The notes: a model not told the origin generated them from the letters alone. DNA of 64,000 nt from Capra hircus (GCF_001704415.2 NC_030811.1:51821591-51885590), one strand, 5' to 3'. Numbered from the stretch's first letter, positions 12,318 to 23,559 are shown. Numbers and translations: made by a program.

Positions 12318-12596
12318 TATTTTATCATATGTGTGCTAAGATTTTCCATGGGAAATTGGATATCAAATTGCATTTTAATACATAGAAGTTCTACTGTTAC
12401 AGATTTTTATAGCAGTAGGTTATAGCTTAATAAAGAACTATAATAAAAAATTTGATGTGCTTGTTAAAATGCCCATGATTTGTAAACATATTAATGCATG
12501 CTTTAATTTCAGGATGCAGTAAACAATATGCTGTAAGATATCACTCATATTAAGCCAGTTACTTTATAATATCTACTTTTTGTTGTTCTCCTTTAG

Positions 12597-12699
12597 GTTG
12601 GATGGAGTACTGCTCGTGATTATTACACGTTTTTATGGTCCCCTATGCCTGAACATTATGTAGAAGGATCAGCAGTCAATTGTGTGTTAGCATTTCAAG
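12597..12699 (+). CDS. TAX1BP1: TAX1BP1 coding exon 2 (SKICH domain)
   Basis: Acceptor CTCCTTTAG and donor GTAAGA. It encodes residues 55-88 and the first base of Gly89, starting VGWSTARDYYTFLWSP. It adds the central strands of the SKICH domain, the module that in this family binds upstream autophagy factors. Length 103 bases; the phase-1 end joins the next exon as G|GA. Confidence 0.97.
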
Positions 12700-13704
12700 G
12701 TAAGAACTGAAAACAGAACTCAGTGAAATTAGATGTTTTATTGCCATTAAAAATGTTGTACCCTGTTGTAATTATCAGCTTAGGTGTGTCCAGTAACTAA
12801 AGTTAAATTAGTGTCTGTCTTTATCAAAAGTCATAGAATGTAAATATCTGGTGATGGTCTCATGATACCTTATGTAGATAATTAAACATTGTTTTCCTCA
12901 TTTCTTCATTGAAGTCTTGATCACTTTTTTTTCAAATGAGAAAATAATGCTGTTACTGATACTAGATAGTAAGATTAAAGGTGAGAAAAATATTGTGTAT
13001 GAAAACCACAAAGATGATCCATGGGATTTATAGAATAGAAATTCTGTAGGGAAAGTTGCCTATAAAAATGGATGTGGATAATACAAAATTTATTTTGTCT
13101 TAGCTTGGTGTTATATACAGAGTTAAAAAAATCCTTACCTTCACAAAGGTGATAGCTAGAGCTCCAGCATCCCTCCTGTGGCCGTGAGGTAGAAGGCCAA
13201 GACAAGCACGTACGTTTGTCTTAACATGCCTGAGTTCCCAAATCAAGGTCAGCTGGTAACTGCCTTCAGATTTCTTGTTATGTAAAAAACAAAACAAAAC
13301 ACCTTGTTGCTTTATTTTTTAAAAACAAAACACAACAATTTTATTTAGAAATCTGTAACAATTTGCTGCAGAGTGATTTTTGCATTAAAATTGAACTCAC
13401 TTCAGATCGTATTAAAGCTCTTTCTTAGTCTTATTTATATTGTGGACTGTTTTTGGTCTGGGGAAGCTAATGGACTGTCTCAGTGTAATATTTTAATACA
13501 CATAAAGTCACCTATATGGGTGTAACAGCTTATTTATTCGTTCATCTATTAATATCTTGGTTGCTTCCAAGTTTTGACAGTTGTAAATAAACTTGGTAGA
13601 AACAGCCATATACAGGTTTTTGTGTGGATGTGTAAGTTTTCAGCTTATTTGGATAAATGTCAGAGTATGATTGCTGTTATGGTGAGAATATATTTTGAAA
13701 TATA

Positions 13705-13980
13705 TTCTTCCCATGTAGCACTAGTGGTAAAGAACCTGCCTGCCAATGCAGGGGATGTAAAGAGACGTGTGTTCTATTCTGCATTGGCAGGCGGGTTCTT
13801 TACCACTAGTGCTACATGGGAAGAGAAGCTTCTCTTTCTGAATTTCCCCTAGAGGAGGACATAGCAACCCGCTTCAGTATTCTTGCCTGGAGAATCCCAT
13901 GGACAGAGGAGCCTGATTGGTTGGCTATAGTCCATAGGGTTGCAAAGACTTGGACATGACTGAAGTGACTTGGCATGCAT
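13705..13980 (+). mobile_element. Bov-tA SINE rearranged by a fold-back
   Basis: The head (CTTCCCATGTAGCACTAGTG) and the tail (TTCTTGCCTGGAGAATCCCA to GACTTGGCATGCAT) are Bov-tA. The middle is abnormal. Where most copies read on through the CCTGGGTCGGGAAGATC segment, this one has an inverted copy of its own first 45 bases (13779-13823), after which normal SINE sequence resumes at CCCCTAGAGGAGG. The result is a hairpin inside a SINE inside an L1. Confidence 0.88.
13707..13836. repeat. 45-bp near-perfect inverted repeat with adjoining palindrome
   Basis: Bases 13707-13751 pair with 13779-13823 at 44 of 45 positions; the one mismatch is an A/G change that would leave a G-U pair on one strand. 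The loop is 27 bases. The right arm runs straight into a 16-base perfect palindrome, AAGAGAAGCTTCTCTT, at 13821-13836. Being in the sense intron of TAX1BP1, it would be transcribed as a stable RNA hairpin. Confidence 0.95.
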
Positions 13981-14499
13981 TGGTAAGAAACCATCAAACT
14001 TTTTCCAAAGTGGCAATATTTGCATTTCCACCAGCAATGAGAGAGAGTTGGTATGGATTACGTCTTTGCTAGCATTAGGTGGTGGTAGTGTTTTGGCTTT
14101 TGGTGGTTTATGTTTTTTAAAAAACTTAACAAGGTTTATCAGTTGGCAGTGTGATCATATATAGCTTGCATATATATTAATAGAAAAAGTTTCCTTATAT
14201 ACTGTGACAGGAAACACATATTCAGAGGATACAATTTGTGCTTGTAATAAAGACAAAGATTTAGGTCCTCATAGATGTTTTATAGATTAAGAAATTTACA
14301 AGTTATATATGTAGTTTATCTTTTAATTCATGGCCTTTTTTAGATGATCAAATTCAAATGTGTATATTGGAACTGATTTTGTTATAAGATACTTGTTATT
14401 CAAAGTTGTGGCTTTATTTCCGGTAATTGTTCATGTGGTTAGTTTTCTTAGAATAAAAAGCTTAACAGAATTTGTTATAGTGACTAATGAATTTGCTTA

Positions 14500-14841
14500 T
14501 TTATGACAGCAAAAAGTTTTTTTTTTTTTTAATTTTTATTTTTACTTTATTTTACTTTACAATACTGTATTGGTTTTGCCGTACATTGACATGAATCCAC
14601 CACGGGTATACATGCGTTCCCAAACATGAACCCTCCTCCCACCTCCCTCCCCATAACATCTCTCTGGGTCATCCCCGTGCACCAGCCCCAAGCATGCTGT
14701 ATCCTGCATCGGACATAGACTGGCGATTCGATTCTTACATGATAGTATACATGTTTCAGTGCCATTCTCCCAAATCATCCCACCCTCTCCCTCTGAGTCC
14801 AAAAGTCTGCTATACACATCTGTGTCTTTTATGACAGCAAA
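14500..14841 (-). mobile_element. Ruminant L1 3' end (L1_BT type) with target-site duplication
   Basis: A T-rich run (reversed A tail) is followed by CAATACTGTATTGGTTTTGC, ACATGCGTTCCCAAACATGA and CTCTCTGGGTCATCCCCGTG, the 3' UTR of a recent ruminant L1. TTTATGACAGCAAA occurs at 14500-14513 and again at 14828-14841, a 14-base exact duplication, so this is one complete 5'-truncated insertion of about 310 bases. Confidence 0.93.
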
Positions 14842-15355
14842 GTTTAAAAGCACTTTAAAAAAAAAGTACATCCAGTTTATTTCTATTTATACTGTAAAAG
14901 GATTTCTTGGGAGCTAATTTACATGTTTTTGAAAATTCATAATTTTTACTTTAAAATTCAGAAAGAGAAGCTTCTGCTTGCCTAGGAGTTGGTATATAGT
15001 GAACTCAAGATAGAATCATGAAAAACATGGTTATATTAGAGGTAGAAGGAATTTTAAGCATAATCCAAATAATTTTGCTCATTTTGTGGAGTAGTGATGA
15101 GAATCCTGAAATGCAAAACTCAGAATAACTAATAAAATATGCATAGGTATAATTGTTTTCCTAAATGAACCCTTATTTATTTACTATAATTTGATTGCCA
15201 ATGTTACAGGCTATAAAATTTGACTTGGAATTTGGTTTTTACTTTTTCCTGTTTTCAGTGTTACTGATCTGATGAGATCTATTTCTAGGTAGCTTTGAAT
15301 CTCAACTCTGAATAACTATATTTTGTGTCTTAAGTGGTATTGAACCATTTTTAGA

Positions 15356-15660
15356 TTTTTTTCTGTACCGGTCTTCATTGTTTTGCATGGGCTCTGTCTA
15401 GTTAGGTGAGCAGGGAGGGGCTATTCTTTGTTGCAGTGTGCAGGCTTCCCATTGCGGTGGCTTCCCTTGTTGTGGGAGCACAGACACTCTAAGAGAGTGG
15501 GCTTCAGTAGTTGCAGCACGGGGTTCGGTAGTTGTGGCTTGAGGGCTCTAGAGCACGGGTTCAGTAATTGTGGCACATGGGCTTAGTTGCTCTCTGGTAT
15601 GTGGAATCTTCCCAGACTAGGGACTGAACCTATGTCCACTGCACCACCAGAGAAATCCTG
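15356..15660 (-). mobile_element. CHR-1 SINE
   Basis: Antisense copy with GGCTTCAGTAGTTGCAGCAC, CACATGGGCTTAGTTGCTCT and the reversed head CACTGCACCACCAGAG. More worn than the copy at 10.8 kb, with an extra repeat of the 'GTAGTTGTGGC' type. Confidence 0.88.
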
Positions 15661-15746
15661 AGCCATGTTTTCTAGTGAGTTATTTTTGTGATATTAAAAA
15701 AAGCAGACCTTGAGTATCTAGTCTGTAGAATTTCTAATGCCATGAT

Positions 15747-15924
15747 ACCAGAGCTGCTTGCTGCTGCAAGTCTCTTCAGTCATGTCCAGCTCTGTGTGAC
15801 CCCATAGACGGCAGCTCCTCTGTCCCTGGGATTCTCCAGGCAAGAATACTGGAGTGGGTTGCCATTTCCTTCTCCAGTGCATGCATGCTAAGTTGCTTTA
15901 GTCATGTCCGAACCAGAGCTGCTT
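15747..15924 (-). mobile_element. Bov-A2 SINE (single unit) with target-site duplication
   Basis: Reversed Bov-A2: it begins with the GCTGCTGC tail and includes GGGATTCTCCAGGCAAGAAT and CCATTTCCTTCTCCAGTGCA. ACCAGAGCTGCTT is repeated at 15747-15759 and 15912-15924 (13 of 13). Confidence 0.93.
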
Positions 15925-16079
15925 AGTCAAACTGTTACTTTTGTTTTCTGTTTAAGCTTTTAAAGTAAATGTAGTGGCCATCTGCAAAGTTACTCAGCCA
16001 TGGATTAATAAATTTAGTAGAAGTTATTAAGAGGATGGAGTTTTTAAAACTTCAAAAATTTATTGCTAGATAAATTTAT

Positions 16080-16182
16080 CGTGGCTTGCAGGATGGTTAG
16101 TTTCCCAACCAGAGGTGGAACCTGTGCCCCCTGCACTGGAAGTGCACAGTCCTAACCACTGGATCCATAGGGAATTCTCTGT
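16080..16182 (-). mobile_element. CHR-2-like SINE
   Basis: Reads CGTGGCTTGCAGGATGGTTA, CCAACCAGAGGTGGAACC and CCTAACCACTGGATCCATAG on the + strand, the reversed CHR-2 tail, body and head. Confidence 0.85.
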
Positions 16183-16189
16183 TGTTTTA

Positions 16190-17740
16190 AAAAATAACTG
16201 TATTTTGAAATAAGTTTAGATGTACAGTTGCAAAAATAGTATACAGAATTTTCATCTGCCCTTCAGCCAGCTTCCCTTAGTGTTGACATGTTGTATAACC
16301 GTTTATTAAAAAAAAAAAAACAAATTTAACATTGATACAACACTATTGACTACAGTAGTACAGACTTTATTCAGATTTCACTAGTGTTTCCAGTAGTTTT
16401 CCTTTTTTCTGTTCCTGGATCTAGTCCATAATCCCACATTGTATTTAGTTGTCATATCATCTTCTTCTCCAGTTTGTGATAGTTCCTCATTCTGTCCTTG
16501 TTTTTCATGACCTTTCATTTTTGAAGAGTAGTTTTCAGTTTTGTTTTCGTAGAATGTTCCTCATTTTGAGTTTTTCTGATCATTTCTTGTGATTAGATTG
16601 AGGCTATACATTTTCAGGAAGATTACCATGAAAGTGATGTATTCTTTTCATTGCATTGTACTAGAGATTACTTGATGTCTGAATGTCTAATTTCTAGTAA
16701 TGTTAGTTTTGATCACTTAGTTAAGGTGATGTCTGCTGGGTTTCTCTACATTAAAGTTAGTATATTTCTCTTTGTAATTTGATGAATATTATGGGGAGCA
16801 ACTTTGGGATAAGCAAATGTTGTTTTGCCTCAAACTTTGACCCATTAATTTTAGTTATCCATCAGTGGATCTCACCTACGACAGTTACTGTTGTTGCGTT
16901 TGTCTGATGATGCCTTTTTATTCTCATTTCTTGTACATTATTAGTTGGAATTGTTGTGTTAGGAAGAGTTGTCCTCTTCTCTCCATGGATTCATGGAAAT
17001 TTATTTTCTTCTGTGGGATAAAGTCTAATGTAACCGGAGACATTACTTTGCCAACAAAGGTCCGTCCGTCTAGTCAAGGCTATGGTTTTTCCAGTGGTCA
17101 TGTATGGATGTGAAAGTTGGACTGTGAAGAAAGCTGAGTGCTGAAGAATTGATGCTTTTGAACTGTGGTGTTGGAGAAGACTCTTGAGAGTCCCTTGGAC
17201 TGCAAGGAGATCCAACCAGTCCATTCTAAAGCAGATCAGCCCTGGGTGTTCTTTGGAAGGAATGATGCTAAAGCTGAAACTCCAGTACTTTGGCCACCTC
17301 ATGTGAAGAGTTGACTCATTGGAAAAGACTCTGATGCTGGGAGGGATTGGGGGCAGGAGGAGAAGGGGACGACAGAGGATGAGATGGCTGGATGGTATCA
17401 CTCACTTGATGGACGTGAATTTGAGTGAACTCCAGGAGTTGGTGATGGACAGGGAGGCCTGGCCGGCTGCGATTCATGGGGTTGCAAAGAGTCAGGCACA
17501 ACTGAGCAACTGAACTGAACCATTTTTTTGTTGCTCAAATTGTTTTGGCTTTGTTTGGCTACTGGAAGCTCTGTCAAATGGACTCCTGTGGTTTTTGACA
17601 CCCCCCTCCCCCAGTTTTTTTGAGAACTTCTTTCTTATTTTCAAGAACCACCAGATATTTCAGGCTAATACTATATTTTCTCTGCCTCCCCGCTCCCATG
17701 GACAAAGATCAGCTATTTTTTAAAGAAGGAAGTCAAGTAA
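16190..17740 (-). mobile_element. Old L1 (L1M type), antisense, split by BovB
   Basis: The left part has ATTTTCATCTGCCCTTCAGC, TTATTCAGATTTCACTAGTG and TTGTGATTAGATTGAGGCTA. The right part after the BovB continues with TTGTTGCTCAAATTGTTTTG and GAACCACCAGATATTTCAGG. Both belong to the same old L1 3' region in the same orientation, so the BovB at 17.03-17.52 kb is a later insertion. Confidence 0.72.
17030..17520 (+). mobile_element. BovB LINE 3' fragment
   Basis: About 490 bases of the BovB 3' end, from GAGACATTACTTTGCCAACA to the GAGCAACTGAACTGAAC terminus. The frame still shows the RTE C-terminal stretches (LQYFGHLM, RVDSLEKTLMLG, DREAWPAAIHGVAKSQ) but with interruptions. Truncated at the 5' end, as most BovB copies are. 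Confidence 0.93.
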
Positions 17741-17964
17741 AATTGACATCATAATAGTAAAGGCTAAAATTTTCAAGATCTGAAGTAGTAATAGGCATAG
17801 TGAATACAGATTTCTGGGTCGAAATCAATATTGAAGATAAGGTGAATAGATTGATCTATGTATTTCATTTCACTATCATTGAATGCTTTCTTTTTTCAAG
17901 TCATTCTGGGAGATTTCAGAATTTTGATATTTATTAATAATCTGCTCTTAGCATTTCTGAGGTT

Positions 17965-18070
17965 TGTGTGTATGTGCTCAGTTGTGTCCCACCTCTTTGC
18001 AACCTCATGGACGGTAGCCCACCAGGCTCCTCTATAGGTTGCCATTTCTTCCTCCAGGGATGGATGTTGC
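17965..18070 (-). mobile_element. Bov-tA SINE fragment
   Basis: Contains GTGTGTATGTGCTCAGTTGT, GGACGGTAGCCCACCAGGCT and GCCATTTCTTCCTCCAGGGA. The head half is missing. Confidence 0.85.
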
Positions 18071-18127
18071 CTATAAAACATATATGTAATGGTAATGCAA
18101 AGCATACTGTGGAGGATTTTTGAAAAA

Positions 18128-18297
18128 AATTAATTCAATTTTTATTTATTTGGCTGCACCAGATCTTAGTGGCAAAACACTGTATATTTAGTTGTGGCAT
18201 GTAGGATCTAGTTCCCTGACCAGGGATCTAAGCCAAGTCCCCTACATTGAAAGCTCGGAGTTCTAGCTATTGGACCACCTGGAGAGTCCTCTGAGGT
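18128..18297 (-). mobile_element. CHR-type SINE
   Basis: Begins with a T-rich tail and TTTATTTGGCTGCACCAGAT, then TTCCCTGACCAGGGATCTAA, and ends in the reversed head TATTGGACCACCTGGAGAGT. Confidence 0.85.
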
Positions 18298-18439
18298 TTT
18301 TTTTTTTTTTAAATCCCTTTTTACGTGTAAAAAATACCATGGGAGCTTTGGAGAGGAGGTAAAGATTAATTTTGAGCTGTAATCCAGCAAAATTTAAGAG
18401 GGTAGCAGTTGAGCTAAAGAAGAAAGGAACAAATATTGA

Positions 18440-18600
18440 AAACATTTGTCAGATATTGGGCTAGATGGTATACATAATCTATGATACTTTGAAGCTTTGA
18501 GATAGCTGTCTTCAGATATCTTTCACAGATAAGAAGCAGGCTCAGGGAGGTTAAATATATAACAGTTAGTGGTAGAGCTGGGATTCCAGAATAAATATTT
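18440..18600 (+). mobile_element. MIR SINE fragment
   Basis: Contains AGAAGCAGGCTCAGGGAGGT and GTGGTAGAGCTGGGATTCCA, typical of the MIR 3' half. Confidence 0.75.
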
Positions 18601-19105
18601 GTGGTTCCAAAGCTTATTTTTGTTCTGCACAAGTAGACCTCATCCTCTTTTTGCCCTTACACAATTCACATGTACGGTATATTCCTTCTGTTAATATCTC
18701 TCCTTTGCATTTAATTAATGTCATTTGAGAGAACATTTCTTTAACTGATATATTTCTACCCCTAATCCTCCTAGGTTTTTATGCTTACTCTTCCATTGCT
18801 CCTTTTCCAGCCTCTTTCTCATTGATAACTACATAATTGACTCTCCCAGATGAATTAGTTTTATCTGAGTGAAACTACAGGGAAAGAATATTCTGAAAGT
18901 ATAATCTTAGACCTAAGATAAAAATATGGGCATATTTAGGGAAGAAGAAAGAGTCTGGTTTTGATAGACGATTTATGAAGGAGGAAAGAAAGACATCTTG
19001 AGTGTCTAGAAACAAGGTCAGGAATAAGAGGAAATAGCAAGATTTGTTAAATACAAATAATTTAATAACAATAAATACTAATTTTTTTGTTTATACTCCT
19101 TTTAG

Positions 19106-19293
19106 GATATTACCTTCCAAATGATGATGGAGAGTTTTATCAGTTCTGTTATGTTACTCATAAGGGCGAAATTCGTGGAGCAAGTACACCTTTTCAGTTT
19201 CGAGCTGCTTCTCCAGTTGAAGAGTTGCTCACTATGGAAGATGAAGGAAATTCTGATATGTTGGTGGTGACCACAAAAGCTGGCCTTCTTGAG
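19106..19293 (+). CDS. TAX1BP1: TAX1BP1 coding exon 3 (end of SKICH, LC3-interacting segment)
   Basis: Acceptor CTCCTTTTAG and donor GTAGGT. It encodes residues 89-151. The first part (GYYLPNDDGEFYQFCYVTHK) closes the SKICH fold at about residue 122. The linker after it is acidic and carries MLVV at 140-143, at the place where TAX1BP1 and its relative NDP52 have a non-canonical LC3-interacting motif. Length 188 bases; it ends in phase 0 after GLLE, just before the coiled coil. Confidence 0.97.
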
Positions 19294-19731
19294 GTAGGTA
19301 CCAACAGTGACTGGGTGATTGATAAATTTACATTATGAACTATATTTTTTGTTATGAACTATGGCTTTAAAACAGTTTTAAAGACAAATCAGTTGTTGCT
19401 CGATTAGAAACAGAGTGTTTGTTGGTTGGCATTTTAAGAATTTTCAGGTTGTCCAAGACTATAACCTGAGAATCAAATGCTTTTTAACTAATGAACTTAA
19501 AATATATTTTTTGTTACAATTATGTTACTGATTTCACTGTCGCAGGGACTGTCCCTAGGCTTATTAGTATTTTGTGAATAGTATATAGATTGGCAATAAG
19601 TAATTACTGAGATAATTTAGACCTAAAACTCCTAATGTTCCCTTACCCTAACCTTTCTCCTTTAGGGATTGCCTTATCTGTTGATTGTAGAATAGTACAG
19701 ATGTGGGGGTGAAGCTGATGGGAAAGCAGTA

Positions 19732-19965
19732 TAAAGCAATAATGTGTGTGTTAGTCACTTAGTCGTATTTGACTCTTTGCGATCCCATGGACTGTAGCCC
19801 ACCAGGCTCCTCTCTCTATGGAATCCTCTAGGCAAGAATACTGGAGTGGGTAGCCATTCCCTTCTCCAGGGATTTTCCTGACCAAGGGATCGAACCCAGG
19901 TCTCCTGTATTGCAGGCAGATTCTTTACTGTCTGAACCACCAGGGAAGCCTTTGTAAAGCAGTAA
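19732..19965 (-). mobile_element. Bov-tA SINE with target-site duplication
   Basis: Complete reversed Bov-tA from TTAGTCACTTAGTCGTATTT to GAACCACCAGGGAAGCC. TAAAGCAATAA (19732-19742) and TAAAGCAGTAA (19955-19965) flank it, 10 of 11 matching. Confidence 0.92.
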
Positions 19966-21036
19966 GTCTAACTGTAATTGGATATGAACCTTATTTCACT
20001 ATACTCCAAGCATGCTCTATCCCAAATGGGATAGTGAAGCATCCTGGTCTCTTAATTTAGGTTGAGGATTTTTAGAATGATTTCTTCTCCTGATCAAATG
20101 AATAAGCTGGATTAACCATAATTTTTAAAAAAGTGAAAAATCTTCTTATTGTTTTTTATTAAATATTTTGGAGTCATTTCACCAAAGGAAATTTACTGTG
20201 TAGTGGTGTAAAAAATGCCATGTCTTAATTTTTAGTACTTATTGAAAAGGAAAAACTAGAACATCATTCATATTTCAAGATATTTCTCAATGTCTTTACC
20301 CTAAACCTAGCAAATTAGAATGTTACGTTTGAGTTTCTGTGAAAAAATACTTTAATTGGTTCAGTATACATTTTTTATTAATTTACATCCCTATTTAGTC
20401 TACAGCAAGTCATTACTTATTCTTTATACTCACATGGATTTTTATATGTAAATCTTTTATGTCTTTGGTTTTATTTACCTTCAAAAAGAAACTGCAGAAA
20501 AAGGACGAGATTATAGATACTGTACAGTTGAACTAAGAAAGTTAGAAGGAACCTATAACTTTTATTGTGAAGTTTTTCATATATTCCCTTCCTCCTTCCA
20601 GAAATTCCTCTCTTATCTTATATAAAGAAATGTAACTTTTATAGGGTGACTAAAACATTTTGTAGTGTTGACTGCCTGATGATCAAGGTTTTTAGCCTGG
20701 TATTTGAATGCTAGTCAAAGATGCTGAAATAGGCCTAGCTCTTACAAAGAATGCAGTGTTTATATTGGAGTTTTTTGAATACTTGTTAGACCACCCTGAT
20801 GTCAGAACACCTCCAACAGAAAAGCAACAGGCATTTTGGCCTCTACCTCTCTTTTGTGCTCCCAAGTAAACTGGGACATTGCACAGTTTAGTTCTCTTTT
20901 TCCTACTCTTTTAAAATGTACTTTGTACTTTATAGAGAAAATTTAAATTTTTGTCTCTTAGGTAAATGTTTTTGAGATAAAGTATTTATAGTCTGAACAG
21001 TTTTTTGACAAATCTTTTAAGTTTCCACATTCATGA

Positions 21037-21217
21037 AAATCTTTTTTTTTTTTTTTAAGATTTAAAATGTTTTATTTATTATTATTATTTTTTTAAATTT
21101 TAAAATCTTTAATTCTTACATGCGTTCCCAAACATGAACCCCCCTCCCACCTCCCTCCCCATAACATCTCTCTGGGTCATCCCCATGCACCAGCTCCAAG
21201 CATGCTGTATGCTGCAT
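21037..21217 (-). mobile_element. Ruminant L1 3' end, short
   Basis: A 14-base T run, T/A-rich sequence, then ACATGCGTTCCCAAACATGA and ATAACATCTCTCTGGGTCAT. It shares this block almost base for base with the copy at 14.6 kb, which supports a recent origin. Confidence 0.9.
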
Positions 21218-22447
21218 GGAGGTTCATTGTAAAATATTAACCATTTTGTATGCTTGAAAGATACCAGAATACAAAGTTGGGGGCAGGAATTGGACTTCTA
21301 AAGAGTTTTATCTTATTTTAGTTAAAAATTTCTGCTTTTTCTGCTTAAGATTCAGTGAACTCTTCAGAAAGTATATGTCAATTAAAGGAATCACTGGGAA
21401 ATAGTAATTCTTTTATGATGGTTCAGTCATACTGGGTCAAAGTGAATCTTTAAGCTGCCAGAAAGTTTAAAGCCCAAAATAATTTTTTTAAAAAATAGAG
21501 TAAAAAGAAATTCAGTGAATACTTAAACTTTTCTCTTTTGAGGGCATTTACTCTAGTCATTTTCATTTAGTCTGATGGAAGAGATAGATGGGGCATTTAA
21601 AAATTTTCCAGCTCTTTAACTTTTGTAAGAGCCATTTTAGTGTTTAAATAATTAGAGTTTGTTTCCATGACCTTGGGAAATTAACTCGGGGTATACTGGG
21701 GGAAAACGTTTTTATTTAGCTAAATGTATAATGCTTCTGTTGTGAGTCTCCATTCTTCTTCCCCTGTTAGAATCAGACAACTTGCTGAAAGAAAAATATT
21801 GACCATATTATTTATTTTCTATTTTAGGTCCCTTAATTTGGTAATTTTTAGAATACTGGCGTTCCTGAACTAAGTTAACTATTAGGGTTCATGTAAGAGT
21901 CCGTTATGTTGTTAAAGTCTGCATTTTTTTTCCTAAAACTTGCATTTACTGATGAAGTTTGTTTTAATTTACCTAAATAGAGGTTGTTTTGTACATATAG
22001 AAACTTATTTCTTAGTATCTTATTTAAATTTATTATTCATTGGGGGATGATTGCTTTACTGTATTGTGTTGGCTTCCACATATATCAGCATGAATTGGTC
22101 ATAGGTATACATTTGTTCTCATCTCCCACTCCTAAGACCTTATTTAAAGAACCCAAACTTCATAGTAATCCCACAGGTGAAGGCCTTATGTAACACACAA
22201 GGAAGTTCTTAATAAATTCAAAGATTTCCATTCAAGAAGAGGTACATGTTTTTCTCATTGATTATTACCCAAGATAAGAAAAGCCCAGAATAGTCACTCA
22301 TGAAACTAAATATGCCTTATTTTTAGTACTGATTTGAAAAGTGATTAGCAGGCAGCTTCATAATAAAATTCATTCCTTCTGCACTTGCCTTCTTGTAATG
22401 TTTTCTTCTTTGCCCAATCAAACATAGTTTACATTTATGATTCATTA

Positions 22448-22520
22448 ATTTTTTTTAAACTTTAATTGGAGGCTAATTACTTTACAATATTGTAGTGGTT
22501 TTTGCCATACATTGACAGAT
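22448..22520 (-). mobile_element. Ruminant L1 3' end, very short
   Basis: TTAATTGGAGGCTAATTACT and TACAATATTGTAGTGGTTTT followed by GCCATACATTGACA, the terminal 70 bases of an L1 3' UTR. Confidence 0.8.
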
Positions 22521-22678
22521 TCATGAATTTTTAACTGATGATAAAGGAGTTTGATTCATATGAAGAAGAAAGTTTGTAAAAGTTCTTTCTACAAATTTTT
22601 TCACTATTTTTTTGAAATGGAAAACTAAATTTGTAATATATTGTAGGATTATAAACAATTTGAGTTTCTGTTTTGTAG

Positions 22679-22837
22679 TTGAAAATCGAGAAAACCATGA
22701 AAGAAAAAGAAGAACTGTTAAAGTTAATTGCTGTTCTGGAAAAGGAAACAGCACAACTTCGAGAACAAGTTGGAAGAATGGAAAGAGAACTTAACCATGA
22801 GAAAGAAAGAAGTGATCAGTTGCAAGCAGAGCAAAAG
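22679..22837 (+). CDS. TAX1BP1: TAX1BP1 coding exon 4 (start of coiled coil)
   Basis: Acceptor GTTTTGTAG and donor GTTAGT. It encodes residues 152-204 (53 codons, phase 0 at both ends), starting LKIEKTMKEKEELL. The composition is strongly Glu/Lys/Leu with heptad spacing of leucines, so this opens the long parallel coiled coil used for self-association in this family. The frame reads on past the donor for a few codons and then stops. Confidence 0.97.
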
Positions 22838-23559
22838 GTTAGTTGTGTCCTAATTAACTGATTGGAGTTATACTGTTTGAAATCCACTTTTTTTCAGGAA
22901 CTGAACCAATTAAAATGAGTGAAGGTCCCATGTTGAAAAATGTATTTAGATAGATATTTGTATAAGGATAGGTCAAATCCTGTCAACCTTCTGCCACAGC
23001 CTCTTTTATGTTGTGAATAGTTAAAATACTTTTGAGATTTTTAGTCCTTAACAGCTGTTTCTAGATGCTTTACATCTAATTATAGAATACGTGATTGATC
23101 TTGGGGAGGTGGCTTAGAAATACAGTTAGGAATGATAAACACTGAATAAAGGGAAGAGTAGAATAAAGTAGTTAAAATTACTTTTTAAAAATCAGAATTC
23201 AATGAAATAAGATGTATTATAATTTTTAAATCATTGATGTGAGAAAGGCAATAAATTACCCTAAAAACCACCTAATTAAAAAAATTGGCACAGTCTTAAG
23301 CTAAGGAAAAAAGTTTAAGTGTAGAACAGTATAATTTAGAGATACAAATGGATTTAAGACAATAGTCAAAAACAATGGAAAAAGTCACCTAGTGAATTGA
23401 CTTATTTATTTAATATTTTCATAAGAAAATTTATTGACAAACTTGCACAGATTATGGTTATATATATCACAGTCTCACTTACATTTTTACTAGTTGGAAA
23501 TGCTTATGCTCATTGACAGGATTGACCTGTTGTTCCCTAAGGATGGAGTCTGTTCGACT

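Larger units (their letters stand above)
2391..12596 (+). other. TAX1BP1 intron 2 (10.2 kb)
   Basis: Bounded by GTAAGA and TCCTTTAG. It holds two Bov-A2 SINEs, two Bov-tA SINEs, one CHR-1, several MIR traces and the EEF1AKMT2 processed pseudogene on the - strand. The stretches 2.4-4.4 kb, 4.75-5.8 kb, 6.0-6.8 kb, 7.3-9.3 kb and 11.95-12.6 kb show no gene or repeat that I recognise, apart from a 15-bp perfect inverted repeat at 12267-12317. Confidence 0.9.
13500..14140 (-). mobile_element. L1 LINE fragment, antisense, interrupted by a SINE
   Basis: On the + strand the left part reads TTGGTTGCTTCCAAGTTTTG, GTGGATGTGTAAGTTTTC and AAATGTCAGAGTATGATTGC. The right part resumes with AAACTTTTTCCAAAGTGGCA and CATTTCCACCAGCAATGAGA. 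These are the usual antisense L1 ORF2/3' motifs. A Bov-tA copy with a fold-back splits it, so that SINE is younger. Confidence 0.8.
12700..19105 (+). other. TAX1BP1 intron 3 (6.4 kb)
   Basis: Repeat-rich. It holds an antisense L1 split by the fold-back Bov-tA, a ruminant L1 3' end, a CHR-1, a Bov-A2, two or more CHR-2-like copies, an old L1M split by a BovB, a Bov-tA and a MIR trace. No gene is seen. The parts at 12.7-13.45 kb, 14.85-15.35 kb and 18.6-19.1 kb look like unremarkable unique sequence. Confidence 0.9.
19294..22678 (+). other. TAX1BP1 intron 4 (3.4 kb)
   Basis: Holds one Bov-tA with a target-site duplication and two short ruminant L1 3' ends on the - strand. The rest, including 19.97-21.0 kb and 21.2-22.4 kb, is AT-rich sequence in which I see no gene or repeat family. 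Confidence 0.9.

Noticed and set aside
16991..17401. A 136-codon open frame on the - strand
   Set aside because: It is the antisense of a BovB 3' end plus L1 flank. The same peptide words appear antisense to other BovB copies.
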